Notes: generated from the sequence alone by a model not told the origin. Counted from the first letter of the stretch, positions 1-6,582 are shown. The stretch is DNA of 9,053 nucleotides from Spirochaetaceae bacterium (GCA_031257075.1 JAIRPM010000006.1:1-9053); one strand, 5' to 3'. A program made the numbers and translations.

Positions 1-1098
1 TTTGCGATACACGCCTGCAAGTTCGCCGCCGTCAAAAAAAAGCGCCGCATTGTAATCGACCCGTACAAGAGCGCCATCCCGTTCTTCGCGCCGGCCATCG
101 TCATTGCCAATAAGGAAAAAAGCATCCTGTTTTTTAAGATAATCTGAAAGTTCTTTGACCAACGTATAGTATGCATGGTCGGTGCGGTATCGTATATGCC
201 AATAAAACATCGGGACAAAAGCGGTTTCCGGCCAGACAACCAGCGCGGGGGCAGATAAATTCCGTTCATTTTTGTTTTCAGTTTGCTCGCCGGCAAGCGC
301 TTCGTTGCTTAATTTGATAAGGGAAACCAGCGTTTGCCGATAAGCATCGGGACTGTCTTTCCATGGATTGTCGTTCTGCTGAATAAGAGCGATGCGGCGT
401 ACCGGCGCATCGCCGCGTTCCTCGCCGGATTCCGGTATGAAAAAAGCCCCCCGGCAGAGACAAAACACAAGAATGGCGGCATACAGGGCGATAGGAATAC
501 GCGGTTTGAAAATGGCGGACGGCGTTCCTGCCCATGCCCCGGCCAGCCATGCTTGCGGAAAGACGACAAGCGCTGAAACACCCCAAACGCCGGTGAGCGA
601 GGCTGTTTGGAGTAGCGGAATGTTGCGCCATTGGGTGTAACCGGCAAAACCGTAGGTGTATCCCAAAAAACCTAAACTTTGCAGGTATTCAAAAACAACC
701 CAAAAAAGTGTTTGGAGAACAGCGGCATAACGGGGAAAAATACGTGCTGCATAACGGAGCGCGATAAAAAAAAACGCATTGTAAACAAGTTTAATGCTTG
801 CCGCGAGAGGCAGGGCTAAGGGATGAAAACCGGCCAGCCAATAATTAAAAAATACTGTTGAAAGAAAGCCGTAAGCCGCGCCGGTAACGGCGCAATAGCG
901 CCAATGCGCCGTGCGGACAAGCATAAAGAGCGGAAGGTATGCTATAAAACCGGCAGGCCACAGCCCATTCGCGAGAAGCGGATTGGGAAAAGCAAGGGCA
1001 TGCAAGAGCGTCGCAAGAACAGCAAGGCTTAATTGAAACAGAAAAGAATTTTTTACATTGACCGGAATGCCGGCAGAAAAGGGCAAACAGAACTTCAT
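1..1098 (-). CDS. lnt: Apolipoprotein N-acyltransferase (partial, C-terminus beyond window)
   Basis: Lnt transfers an acyl chain from a membrane phospholipid to the N-terminal cysteine of apolipoproteins, the last step of lipoprotein maturation in the inner membrane. I translated 366 codons on the minus strand. Hydrophobic, probably membrane-spanning segments fill roughly residues 10-215, including a conserved-looking TGVWGVSALVV stretch. The nitrilase-type domain follows: RIALIQQNDNPW opens it, VVWPETAFVP supplies the expected catalytic Glu (residue 291), and YNAALFF is followed by GVYRK. The final Lys (366) fits the family's catalytic lysine and is the last codon in the window, so the catalytic cysteine cannot be seen. 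The ATG at 1096-1098 overlaps the HU stop codon as ATGA, implying translational coupling. The family call is secure from the ordered motifs; numbering the Lys as catalytic is inference from family knowledge. Confidence 0.93.
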   Translation of the reverse strand, partial: MKFCLPFSAGIPVNVKNSFLFQLSLAVLATLLHALAFPNPLLANGLWPAGFIAYLPLFMLVRTAHWRYCAVTGAAYGFLSTVFFNYWLAGFHPLALPLAASIKLVYNAFFFIALRYAARIFPRYAAVLQTLFWVVFEYLQSLGFLGYTYGFAGYTQWRNIPLLQTASLTGVWGVSALVVFPQAWLAGAWAGTPSAIFKPRIPIALYAAILVFCLCRGAFFIPESGEERGDAPVRRIALIQQNDNPWKDSPDAYRQTLVSLIKLSNEALAGEQTENKNERNLSAPALVVWPETAFVPMFYWHIRYRTDHAYYTLVKELSDYLKKQDAFFLIGNDDGRREERDGALVRVDYNAALFFDGGELAGVYRK

Positions 1099-1439
1099 TG
1101 CGGCGGAGCGGAATCCGGCGCGGCAATTCCTGCTGCGCCGCCGTCTATTTTCCATGCCATCATTTTCAGTTCTGTTCCCGGTTTGAATGAACAAACACCA
1201 TGCGGGCGGACGGGAACCAATTCGCGGGTTTTAGGATTGAGGGCATTGAGCCTTGGTTTGCGGATACGTATAGAAAAAGTCCCAAAACCGCGCAGTTCAA
1301 CCGTCATTTGCCGTTCGAGCGCGGCTTTTATGGTTTCAACAACGGTATCGTAACATTCGGCAATATCACGCTTATCCATACCTGTTTTTTGCCAAACAGC
1401 ATCGATAAGCCCTATTCTGCTCAGTTTTTGGGGACTCAT
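1095..1439 (-). CDS. HU/IHF-family DNA-binding protein
   Basis: A 114-residue nucleoid protein of the HU/IHF family, which binds and bends DNA as a dimer. The N-terminal helices (SRIGLIDAVWQKTGMDKRD, about residues 7-25) and the family core ELRGFGTFSIRIRKPR (about 48-63) are followed by NPKTRELVPV and FKPGTELK, matching the HU arm and final strand. Typical HU is about 90 residues. Here a Gly/Ala/Pro-rich tail of about 20 residues (GGAAGIAAPDSAPPQ at the end) is added after the core. The ATG lies 11 nt after the rpsT stop with no obvious Shine-Dalgarno sequence, so it is probably read by coupling. Its TGA overlaps the lnt start. Family membership is clear; whether it behaves as HU or as a sequence-specific IHF-like protein cannot be told, so no symbol is given. 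Confidence 0.92.
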   Translation of the reverse strand: MSPQKLSRIGLIDAVWQKTGMDKRDIAECYDTVVETIKAALERQMTVELRGFGTFSIRIRKPRLNALNPKTRELVPVRPHGVCSFKPGTELKMMAWKIDGGAAGIAAPDSAPPQ

Positions 1440-1450
1440 TTAGACGCGTT

Positions 1451-1723
1451 TCAACCGGTTTTGAGCGCGTTAAAACGTTTTTGCATACGAGATTTTTTGC
1501 GCGCCGCAGTCTTTTTATGAATAATACCTTTCCGCGCTGCCGTATCGAGTTTTTTAATCATCTCTTTGAGCGCGTTTTCCGCTTCGTCCGTCTTGCGGGC
1601 AACAACGAACCCGCTCAATTTACGGACGCTTGTACGGATGGAACTTTTAACCGTCTTGTTTCTGATTCTGCGTTCTTCGCTCTGGCGATGGCGCTTTTCG
1701 GCGGAATGACTTTTTGTTGCCAA
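1451..1723 (-). CDS. rpsT: 30S ribosomal protein S20
   Basis: A 90-residue, strongly basic, helical protein matching S20, which binds 16S rRNA during 30S assembly. The N-terminus ATKSHSAEKRHRQSEERRIRN resembles the usual S20 start (KSAxKRxRxxxxRRxRN). The C-terminal half carries the expected KGIIHKKTAARKKSRM segment. Length is normal for the family. The start codon is TTG (1721-1723), preceded about 7 nt upstream by a GGGGG Shine-Dalgarno-like run; no ATG or GTG fits the alignment better. It sits second in the minus-strand operon, 10 nt after the small zinc-ribbon gene and 11 nt before the HU gene. The rare TTG start could lower its translation relative to neighbours, or take part in the start-codon-based feedback known for S20 in E. 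coli; that last point is speculation. Confidence 0.95.
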   Translation of the reverse strand: MATKSHSAEKRHRQSEERRIRNKTVKSSIRTSVRKLSGFVVARKTDEAENALKEMIKKLDTAARKGIIHKKTAARKKSRMQKRFNALKTG

Positions 1724-1733
1724 AATCTACCCC

Positions 1734-1904
1734 CTATTTAAAGTCGGAAGGACGCCGTTCCGTCCGTTTGCACTTTTCACACTCAGCCATATTCTTTAGT
1801 TTGCCACTTTCGAATAAGGTTTTCATTTTGATTTCCCCGCCGCATGAACAAAAAAACTTTTGTGTCGAACTGCTGGTACGGGCATTTTTACTTGCTGCCG
1901 CCAT
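1734..1904 (-). CDS. Small putative zinc-ribbon protein, function unknown
   Basis: A 56-codon reading frame starting with ATG at 1902-1904, behind a good AAGGAG Shine-Dalgarno (1911-1916, 6 nt spacing), and ending with TAG ten bases before the rpsT TTG. The product is basic. It has two cysteine pairs, C19-x-C21-G-G and C42-x2-C45, about 20 residues apart, a spacing typical of a treble-clef or ribbon zinc site. The N-terminus is Ala/Ser/Lys-rich and the C-terminus ends KRTERRPSDFK. I do not recognise the family. The lead position in an operon with a ribosomal protein and a nucleoid protein suggests a ribosome- or nucleic-acid-associated role. A highly diverged L31/L33-like ribbon is possible, but the motif spacing does not match either well. 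The strong RBS, the promoter just upstream and the intact frame make it a likely real gene. Confidence 0.72.
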   Translation of the reverse strand: MAAASKNARTSSSTQKFFCSCGGEIKMKTLFESGKLKNMAECEKCKRTERRPSDFK

Positions 1905-1955
1905 ATAATTCTCCTTAAAAAAATCCTATGGTATGATATCCACAGGCACTTTTTT

Positions 1956-1983
1956 ATTATAACATATAAAAACGAAATGACAA
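1956..1983 (-). promoter_or_regulatory. Sigma-70-type promoter of the zinc-ribbon-rpsT-HU-lnt operon
   Basis: Read on the minus strand, TTGTCA (1978-1983) is followed after 16 bases by a perfect TATAAT (1956-1961), with a TG dinucleotide near the -10. Transcription would begin around 1948, giving a leader of about 45 nt before the zinc-ribbon ATG. This is the best sigma-70 match in the window and faces the left operon. Confidence 0.8.
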
Positions 1984-1994
1984 GGGGGGTGCCC

Positions 1995-2045
1995 AGGGCA
2001 AACACTGATTAGAGTCAGTTTAATCAGCGGTGCCCGAGCCTTTTT
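1995..2045 (+). promoter_or_regulatory. Inverted repeat with T-run in the rsmI leader
   Basis: GGGCA (1996-2000) can pair with TGCCC (2031-2035). Inside it, CTGATTA (2004-2010) pairs with TAATCAG (2021-2027) around a 10-base loop. A run TTTTT follows at 2041-2045, 30 bases before the rsmI ATG. GGTGCCC also occurs twice, at 1988-1994 and 2029-2035, so an alternative fold is possible. No plus-strand gene lies upstream to be terminated, so this may be an attenuator-like leader element of rsmI, or part of an operator in the divergent region. I recognise no riboswitch class. Five bases separate the stem from the T-run, which is not ideal for a terminator. Confidence 0.35.
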
Positions 2046-2074
2046 GCGGCCTGTTCCGATATAAGGATGAAAAT

Positions 2075-2785
2075 ATGAATAAACCAGAAAAAAAAACGCC
2101 GCAGGCAGCCCGTCCGCCGGCGCTTTTTATGACGGCTACGCCTCTTGGCAATTTGGGAGATATTACGGCGAGGGCGCTCGAAACGCTTAAGACAGCAGGG
2201 CTGGTCGCATGCGAAGATACGCGGCGGACGTTGGCGCTCTTGACACATTTTGATATCAAGACTAAACTGATTTCCTGTAGGCAGGCTAATGAAAAAGCGG
2301 CGGCGCAAAAGGTGATTGCCGCTCTCCGCGCTGGAATGTGTGTAGCCTATGTTTCCGATGCGGGCAGTCCGGGGATAAGTGATCCGGGTGCGGCGCTTGC
2401 GCGGCTCGTTTGTGAAGGCGGGTTCCCTGTAATACCGGTTCCCGGTCCGAGCGCTTTTGCGGCGTTGGTCGGTGTGGCCGGCGCGTCCGACAAAACGGTA
2501 GTGTTCGAGGGCTTTTTGTCCCCTAAACAAGGACGGCGGCGGACACGGCTTCGGGAATTGCTGGATTTTGGCGCGGCTTTTGTACTGTACGAATCGCCCT
2601 ATCGTATTGTTAAACTGATGGGGGACTTGGCAGAAATGGGCGGAGAACGCTATTGTTGTATCGGGCGTGAGATGACAAAACTGCACGAAGAATATCTGCG
2701 CGGCAGCGTGATTGATGTTTACAAAACATTATTTTCTGCCGAAAAACAGTTAGGTGAGTTTGCGGTTTTTGTTTCTGGCCGGTAA
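2075..2785 (+). CDS. rsmI: 16S rRNA (cytidine-1402 2'-O)-methyltransferase, short form
   Basis: RsmI uses S-adenosylmethionine to methylate the ribose of C1402 in the decoding centre of 16S rRNA. Family motifs run in order: TATPLGNLGDITARAL near residue 20, CEDTRRT near 47, VSDAGSPGISDPG near 94, PVPGPSA near 122, FEGFLSPKQGRR near 144, YESPYR near 171, and REMTKLHEEYLRG near 197. The ATG at 2075 is chosen because AAGGATGA (2063-2070) is a good ribosome-binding site; an in-frame GTG at 2030 would place the leader inverted repeat inside the gene. At 236 residues it is shorter than the usual 270-290, because it ends after the tetrapyrrole-methylase-like fold and lacks the small C-terminal helical domain. 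It is the first plus-strand gene after the divergent region. Function is secure from motifs. Confidence 0.93.
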   Translation: MNKPEKKTPQAARPPALFMTATPLGNLGDITARALETLKTAGLVACEDTRRTLALLTHFDIKTKLISCRQANEKAAAQKVIAALRAGMCVAYVSDAGSPGISDPGAALARLVCEGGFPVIPVPGPSAFAALVGVAGASDKTVVFEGFLSPKQGRRRTRLRELLDFGAAFVLYESPYRIVKLMGDLAEMGGERYCCIGREMTKLHEEYLRGSVIDVYKTLFSAEKQLGEFAVFVSGR

Positions 2786-2815
2786 AATTGAACGGTAGGT
2801 CAGTGATAAAAAAGG

Positions 2816-2844
2816 TTTACAAATCGGCTTATTTTGCCGATATT
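2816..2844 (+). promoter_or_regulatory. Candidate flgM promoter (sigma-70-like, overlapping a sigma-28-like -10)
   Basis: TTTACA (2816-2821) lies 17 bases before GATATT (2839-2844), a moderate sigma-70 match. The same place holds GCCGATAT (2836-2843), one base from the flagellar sigma-28 -10 consensus GCCGATAA, though the -35 side (TACA at 2818-2821) is a poor match to TAAA. ATCGGC (2823-2828) and GCCGAT (2836-2841) also form a 6-bp hairpin stem, so the motif may instead be part of a weak terminator after rsmI. Confidence 0.4.
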
Positions 2845-2901
2845 TATGTAGAGGGAAGCGGATTAAAACACCGCATCAAGATAGGATTGAGGTGAGCTTG
2901 T

Positions 2902-3192
2902 ATGTCCATCGAAAAAATTGGCGGTTATGAACCGGTACAGCCTGGGAGGGGCAGCGGACGAAACGGTCGAATAGAAGAAAAGCACAGTGCTGAAGGCGAC
3001 TCCGTAAGCATCTCCAAAGGGGCACGTGAGCAAGCCGAATACCTTAGAGTACTCGATATTGTGAAAGATACGCCGGATGTCCGTGCGGACAAGGTTGCGG
3101 AACTTAAACAAAAACTAAATTCTTCAAACTACATTAACGATATACTTATAGGCGCTACCGCAGATAAGGTAATGCAGGCTTTGGGTTTTTAA
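2902..3192 (+). CDS. flgM: Negative regulator of flagellin synthesis, anti-sigma-28 factor
   Basis: FlgM binds flagellar sigma-28 (FliA) and holds back late flagellar genes until it is exported through the finished hook-basal body. The 96-residue product has the FlgM layout. Residues 1-45 are polar and probably disordered, with a DSVSISKGAREQAEYLR stretch that often precedes the sigma-binding part. The conserved region follows (about 47-93): LDIVKDTPDVRADKVAELK, then LNSSNYIND and a final helix with ADKVMQALGF. The ATG follows GAGGTGA (2889-2895) at suitable spacing. It stands between rsmI (116-bp gap with a candidate promoter) and thiI (48-bp gap), not within a visible flagellar operon. Spirochaete flagella are periplasmic, so the export logic there differs in detail. 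The call is well supported by the C-terminal pattern. Confidence 0.88.
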   Translation: MSIEKIGGYEPVQPGRGSGRNGRIEEKHSAEGDSVSISKGAREQAEYLRVLDIVKDTPDVRADKVAELKQKLNSSNYINDILIGATADKVMQALGF

Positions 3193-3240
3193 TTCTGTCT
3201 GGTAATTGCCGGTATACCGGGCCATGCGTTTTCAATTTCC

Positions 3241-4389
3241 ATGTCGCTTTTATACTTGTTAAAGCCGGGCGAACTTGTTTTGAAAGGGGGGAATCGCCCT
3301 CAATTTGAACGAATTTTGCGCTCTAATTTGGTTGCATTGCTCAAAGGCACCGGCGCTCAAATTTCTTATACTAATGGCCGGCTCTATGTCTGCTGTGAAG
3401 AGGCCTCTCGGGCCGGAACAGAAGACGCGCTTAAACACCTTGCCGGTATCAGTGGCTGGACGCAGGCGCTGAGATGCCCCAAAACCATCAACGATATATT
3501 AGAAACAGCCGCCAGTGAAGCGCGGGTATGCTTTGATAAGGGTGCGCGCACGTTCAAAGTTGACTGCCGCCGTACCGATAAAAGTTTCCCTCTGAATTCT
3601 TATGAAATCTGTTGTGCCGCCGGTAACCATATTCTCAGTACTCTTCCCGCCTTCAAAGTCGATGTCCGCAAGCCGGATGTCCATATCAATATTGAAATTC
3701 GTGAAAAAGCGTACGTTTATGGTTTTGAAGAACATGGTTTGGGCGGCCTGCCTGCCGGAACTGCGGCTCGAGGCTTGTTGCTGCTTTCCGGCGGTATAGA
3801 TTCGCCTGTTGCCGGCTACTTAATGGCTTTGCGCGGTATGCGCATGCATGCCCTCTACTTTCATTCCTACCCGTATGCTTCAAACGAAGCGCGGGAAAAG
3901 GTTGTGGAATTGGCCCGTATCGTAGGGCGTTATTCAATGGGGATACGGCTTTTTGTTGCTAATTTTACAGATGTCCAGATGGCCATCAAATCTGGAGCGC
4001 CCGAAGCATGGCGTGTCGTCCTGTTGCGTATGGCAATGATGGACTGTGCGGCGCGTTTGGCGCACAGTACTCGCTGCAAGGCTTTGATAACCGGTGAAAG
4101 CCTTTCACAAGTAGCCAGCCAAACCGTGGAAAACATCACATGTACCCAGAGCCGCAGCAAGATTCCGGTGCTGCGCCCGCTCATCGGTATGGATAAAGAG
4201 GCTATTATAAAACTATCCCGCGCTATTGGCGCTTTTGAAACATCTATCCGCCCATATCCGGATTGCTGTACCCTCTTTGCGCCGGAGCATCCGGTGCTCC
4301 ATGCCGACCTTGACGAAGCAACCGCTCTTTATGAAAGCCTGAACTTAGGCCCATTTATAGAAGATTCCTTGCGCAACGCTGCTTCCTGA
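3241..4389 (+). CDS. thiI: tRNA 4-thiouridine synthetase (rhodanese-less ThiI)
   Basis: ThiI adenylates U8 of tRNA and replaces its oxygen with sulfur from a cysteine desulfurase; in some bacteria it also feeds thiamin thiazole synthesis. The product is 382 residues. The N-terminal ferredoxin-like part begins LLKPGELVLKGGNR and is followed by a THUMP domain (about 60-165). The PP-loop ATPase carries SGGIDSP (183-189), TGESLSQVASQT (284-295) and PDCCTLFAPEHP (340-351). The latter includes the Cys expected to form the disulfide with the sulfur donor. The sequence stops without a C-terminal rhodanese domain, as in many Gram-positive and archaeal ThiI, so persulfide must come from elsewhere. The ATG fits the family start, but no Shine-Dalgarno is visible. 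It lies 11 bp before the nucleotidyltransferase gene, so the two tRNA-maturation genes are probably cotranscribed. Confidence 0.94.
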   Translation: MSLLYLLKPGELVLKGGNRPQFERILRSNLVALLKGTGAQISYTNGRLYVCCEEASRAGTEDALKHLAGISGWTQALRCPKTINDILETAASEARVCFDKGARTFKVDCRRTDKSFPLNSYEICCAAGNHILSTLPAFKVDVRKPDVHINIEIREKAYVYGFEEHGLGGLPAGTAARGLLLLSGGIDSPVAGYLMALRGMRMHALYFHSYPYASNEAREKVVELARIVGRYSMGIRLFVANFTDVQMAIKSGAPEAWRVVLLRMAMMDCAARLAHSTRCKALITGESLSQVASQTVENITCTQSRSKIPVLRPLIGMDKEAIIKLSRAIGAFETSIRPYPDCCTLFAPEHPVLHADLDEATALYESLNLGPFIEDSLRNAAS

Positions 4390-4400
4390 AAACATCGCCT

Positions 4401-5879
4401 ATGAATGATTCAAACATTCCTGTGAACAAATTAAAGCATGCCTTAAAACAGTTTATTGCGGCAAAACCTGTGCCCCCGCTTTTGGGCTGTAAGAATGCCG
4501 AAACTTCAGTTATAGCAAACGCCGTTCCTGTCGCGCCGCTATTCTTGCGCGAGATGGGGGAAATCTTTAACCAACACAAGAGAAAAGCGTACCTTGTAGG
4601 CGGCGCGGTACGCGATATGTTTATGGGTAAATCCGCCCTGGATTATGACATTGCTACCGATGCGCCTCCCGGCGAGGTTATACGTATATTCAAGCGGGTC
4701 ATACCCACCGGAATAAAACACGGCACAGTAACCGTGCGTTTTAAGGGGCGCTCTGTTGAAGTAACGACATTCCGCGCTGATGGCCGTTATACCGATGGCC
4801 GTCGCCCCGAATCGGTAGCATTTGCGTCAACCATTGAAGAGGACTTGTCTCGCCGCGATTTTACCTTTAACGCGATAGCGCTGGAACTGCCGTCTGGAGG
4901 ATTGGTTGACCCGTTCGGCGGGCTGGCTGATATTGAACGCCATTTGATACGCTGCGTAGGCGCTGCCGGCGAACGCTTTGCTGAAGATGGCCTGCGCCCG
5001 CTGCGCGCCCTCCGCTTTTGTGCCCGTTTCCCGGATTTCGAACTTGACAGCGGTATTCTTGCTGCTATACCGGCGGCGCTTTCTGTTACCGCAAAAGTAT
5101 CGAATGACCGCATTCGTGATGAATTGAATAAAATGATATCTTGCCCCGCGCCGCTCCAAGCCTTTCAATATATGGAAAAAACCGGCCTATTAAAACTCAT
5201 CGTGCCGGAACTTGCCGTGTGCCGGGGCGTTGAACAAAAAGGAATGCACCGTTTTGATGTTCTCGACCATTCGTTTTACGCGCTTGAATGGGCTTGTGCG
5301 CAGGGGTATCCTCAAGTTGTGCGCCTTGCCGCGCTTTTTCACGATATTGGCAAACCGGCCGCGATGCAACTGCCGGCGGGACAGCAGACAGCAACGTTTT
5401 ATAATCATGAAAAAGAATCGGCGCGCCTTGCGCGGGCAGCGCTTTTCCGGCTGCGTTATCCTAATATCACCATTGAACAAGTTGTCCATCTGATAAATGA
5501 ACACATGTTTCACTATGAACCCTGTTGGCAGGATGCCGCCGTCCGCCGTTTTATCGTGCGTGCAGGCGAAGCGTATATTGCGCCGCTTTTCCAGTTGCGT
5601 ATGGCCGATGCTTATGCCTTCACCCGCGAAACGCCGGAGGCCGGATTGCTAACCCCATTTGCAGCCCGGATACTTTCAGTTTTGGAAAAAGCGCATGCAT
5701 TTTCCCTCAAAGAACTGGCGGTAAACGGCAATGACCTTAAAACGCTCGGCATTACCGACGGTAAACGCATAGGCGCTGTCTTGCGGGCATTGTTTGATGA
5801 TGTGCTTGCCGAGCCTACGCTCAACAACCGTACGGTTTTACTGGAGAGAGCCGGCGAAGTATACGGCCGTACACGATGA
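4401..5879 (+). CDS. cca: CCA-adding-type tRNA nucleotidyltransferase with HD domain
   Basis: A class II nucleotidyltransferase that adds or repairs the tRNA 3' CCA end. In order: YLVGGAVRD (64-72) and the metal-binding DYD (81-83); VEVTTFR with Glu120 as likely third carboxylate; RRDFTFNAIA (151-160); DPFGGLADI (170-178); the nucleotide-selecting region ERFAEDGLRPLRALRF (191-206); and an HD phosphohydrolase domain with HDIGKP (314-319) and NHEKE (335-339). At 492 residues it is longer than the common 400-450. About 40 residues precede the usual start of the head domain. An in-frame ATG at 4554 would remove most of that extension, but it has no better ribosome-binding site. A-adding-only or poly(A) polymerase activity cannot be excluded from sequence alone. 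It follows thiI by 11 bp, and its TGA overlaps the next gene's ATG. Confidence 0.9.
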   Translation: MNDSNIPVNKLKHALKQFIAAKPVPPLLGCKNAETSVIANAVPVAPLFLREMGEIFNQHKRKAYLVGGAVRDMFMGKSALDYDIATDAPPGEVIRIFKRVIPTGIKHGTVTVRFKGRSVEVTTFRADGRYTDGRRPESVAFASTIEEDLSRRDFTFNAIALELPSGGLVDPFGGLADIERHLIRCVGAAGERFAEDGLRPLRALRFCARFPDFELDSGILAAIPAALSVTAKVSNDRIRDELNKMISCPAPLQAFQYMEKTGLLKLIVPELAVCRGVEQKGMHRFDVLDHSFYALEWACAQGYPQVVRLAALFHDIGKPAAMQLPAGQQTATFYNHEKESARLARAALFRLRYPNITIEQVVHLINEHMFHYEPCWQDAAVRRFIVRAGEAYIAPLFQLRMADAYAFTRETPEAGLLTPFAARILSVLEKAHAFSLKELAVNGNDLKTLGITDGKRIGAVLRALFDDVLAEPTLNNRTVLLERAGEVYGRTR

Positions 5880-6538
5880 AAAAACTGATTTTTTTTGCGA
5901 TTTTAACAAATGCTTTAGCGTTACCGGTTTTTGCGCGGAATGTTGAACATAACCACAAACCTTTTGATATGTATTTGGGTTTGTCGCTCGGTCTTGCGGG
6001 GATGTACGATGGGGAGCCGTTTGAGTTCAAGAAAGGCTCAGCGGTTTTTACCGTTGATTTCGGGTTTATGTACGACATTTATGTGGCCTCTTGTTTGTCG
6101 TTTAGCGCCGGTGTTTTTTTACACAATCATACATCGCTCTATGTTAAAGACGATTTGAGCAAAATTTCAATTACTGATATTCCGTCACTTGTTCAAATGC
6201 TTCAATCTCCTATGTGCATAACAGTTCCGCTTATGGCACATCTCAACATTCCGCCTATAGAATGGCTCTATGTAGGGGCGGGATTCAGTATAAACGTGCC
6301 TTTTTATGATATGCTTCAGGCGGAATTTAAAAAAAACCAACTCTATAAAGACTTTCTTGCCTTTGAAAGTATATCTATGTTCATGGCTGTACCTATTCAC
6401 ATCGGCTTTGAGTTTTTTAAACCGGATAGTAACATTTCGCGCTTTTATTTTACCATTACCCCTACGTTTATTCCAAAACAAAAAACGTTCCTTCCTGTTG
6501 GTATTGTTTATCAAAGAAACGTTAAAATTGGCAGGTAA
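5876..6538 (+). CDS. Exported protein of unknown function, possible outer-membrane beta-barrel
   Basis: A 220-residue product I do not recognise. It opens with a clear signal peptide: two Lys, a hydrophobic core, and a likely signal peptidase I site after V-F-A (residue 20). No lipobox Cys is present. The mature part is rich in aromatic and alternating hydrophobic residues with repeated Gly-centred strands (MYLGLSLGLAGMYDG, VDFGFMYDIYVASCLSFSAGVF, LYVGAGFSINVPFY), a pattern common in small outer-membrane barrels of treponemes. The last residues (NVKIGR) lack the terminal aromatic typical of BAM substrates. The ATG overlaps the nucleotidyltransferase TGA (ATGA), so it is probably translated by coupling. 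Its DNA is visibly richer in A and T than its neighbours. A candidate terminator follows. The gene looks intact; the barrel assignment is inference. Confidence 0.7.
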   Translation: MKKLIFFAILTNALALPVFARNVEHNHKPFDMYLGLSLGLAGMYDGEPFEFKKGSAVFTVDFGFMYDIYVASCLSFSAGVFLHNHTSLYVKDDLSKISITDIPSLVQMLQSPMCITVPLMAHLNIPPIEWLYVGAGFSINVPFYDMLQAEFKKNQLYKDFLAFESISMFMAVPIHIGFEFFKPDSNISRFYFTITPTFIPKQKTFLPVGIVYQRNVKIGR

Positions 6539-6546
6539 TGAGGGAG

Positions 6547-6582
6547 CGCGGGCAGTAAAGCAGCCCCCTTGCGTTTTTTTTT
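6547..6582 (+). terminator. Candidate rho-independent terminator after the envelope-protein gene
   Basis: GGGC (6550-6553) pairs with GCCC (6563-6566) around a 9-base loop, and CGC (6547-6549) can stack with GCG (6571-6573) across a CCTT bulge. Nine Ts follow immediately (6574-6582). The stem is imperfect, but the U-run and the position 8 bp after a stop codon fit a terminator for the rsmI-to-envelope-protein transcript. Confidence 0.5.

Noticed and set aside
334..640. Open frames on the plus strand and other minus frames across lnt
   Set aside because: They are shadows; the frame with WPETA and YNAALFF is continuous from 1098 to the left edge.
2055..2062. TCCGATAT before rsmI as a sigma-28 -10
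   Set aside because: No TAAA-like -35 at the required distance and rsmI is not a flagellar gene.
2030..2074. In-frame GTG at 2030 as an earlier start for rsmI
   Set aside because: It has no ribosome-binding site, would add residues not expected for the family and would include the T-run; ATG at 2075 has a good AAGGATGA upstream.
3209..3220. Perfect palindrome CCGGTATACCGG between flgM and thiI
   Set aside because: A 4-bp stem with a 4-base loop and no adjacent T-run is too weak for a terminator; it could be a protein site but nothing else supports it.
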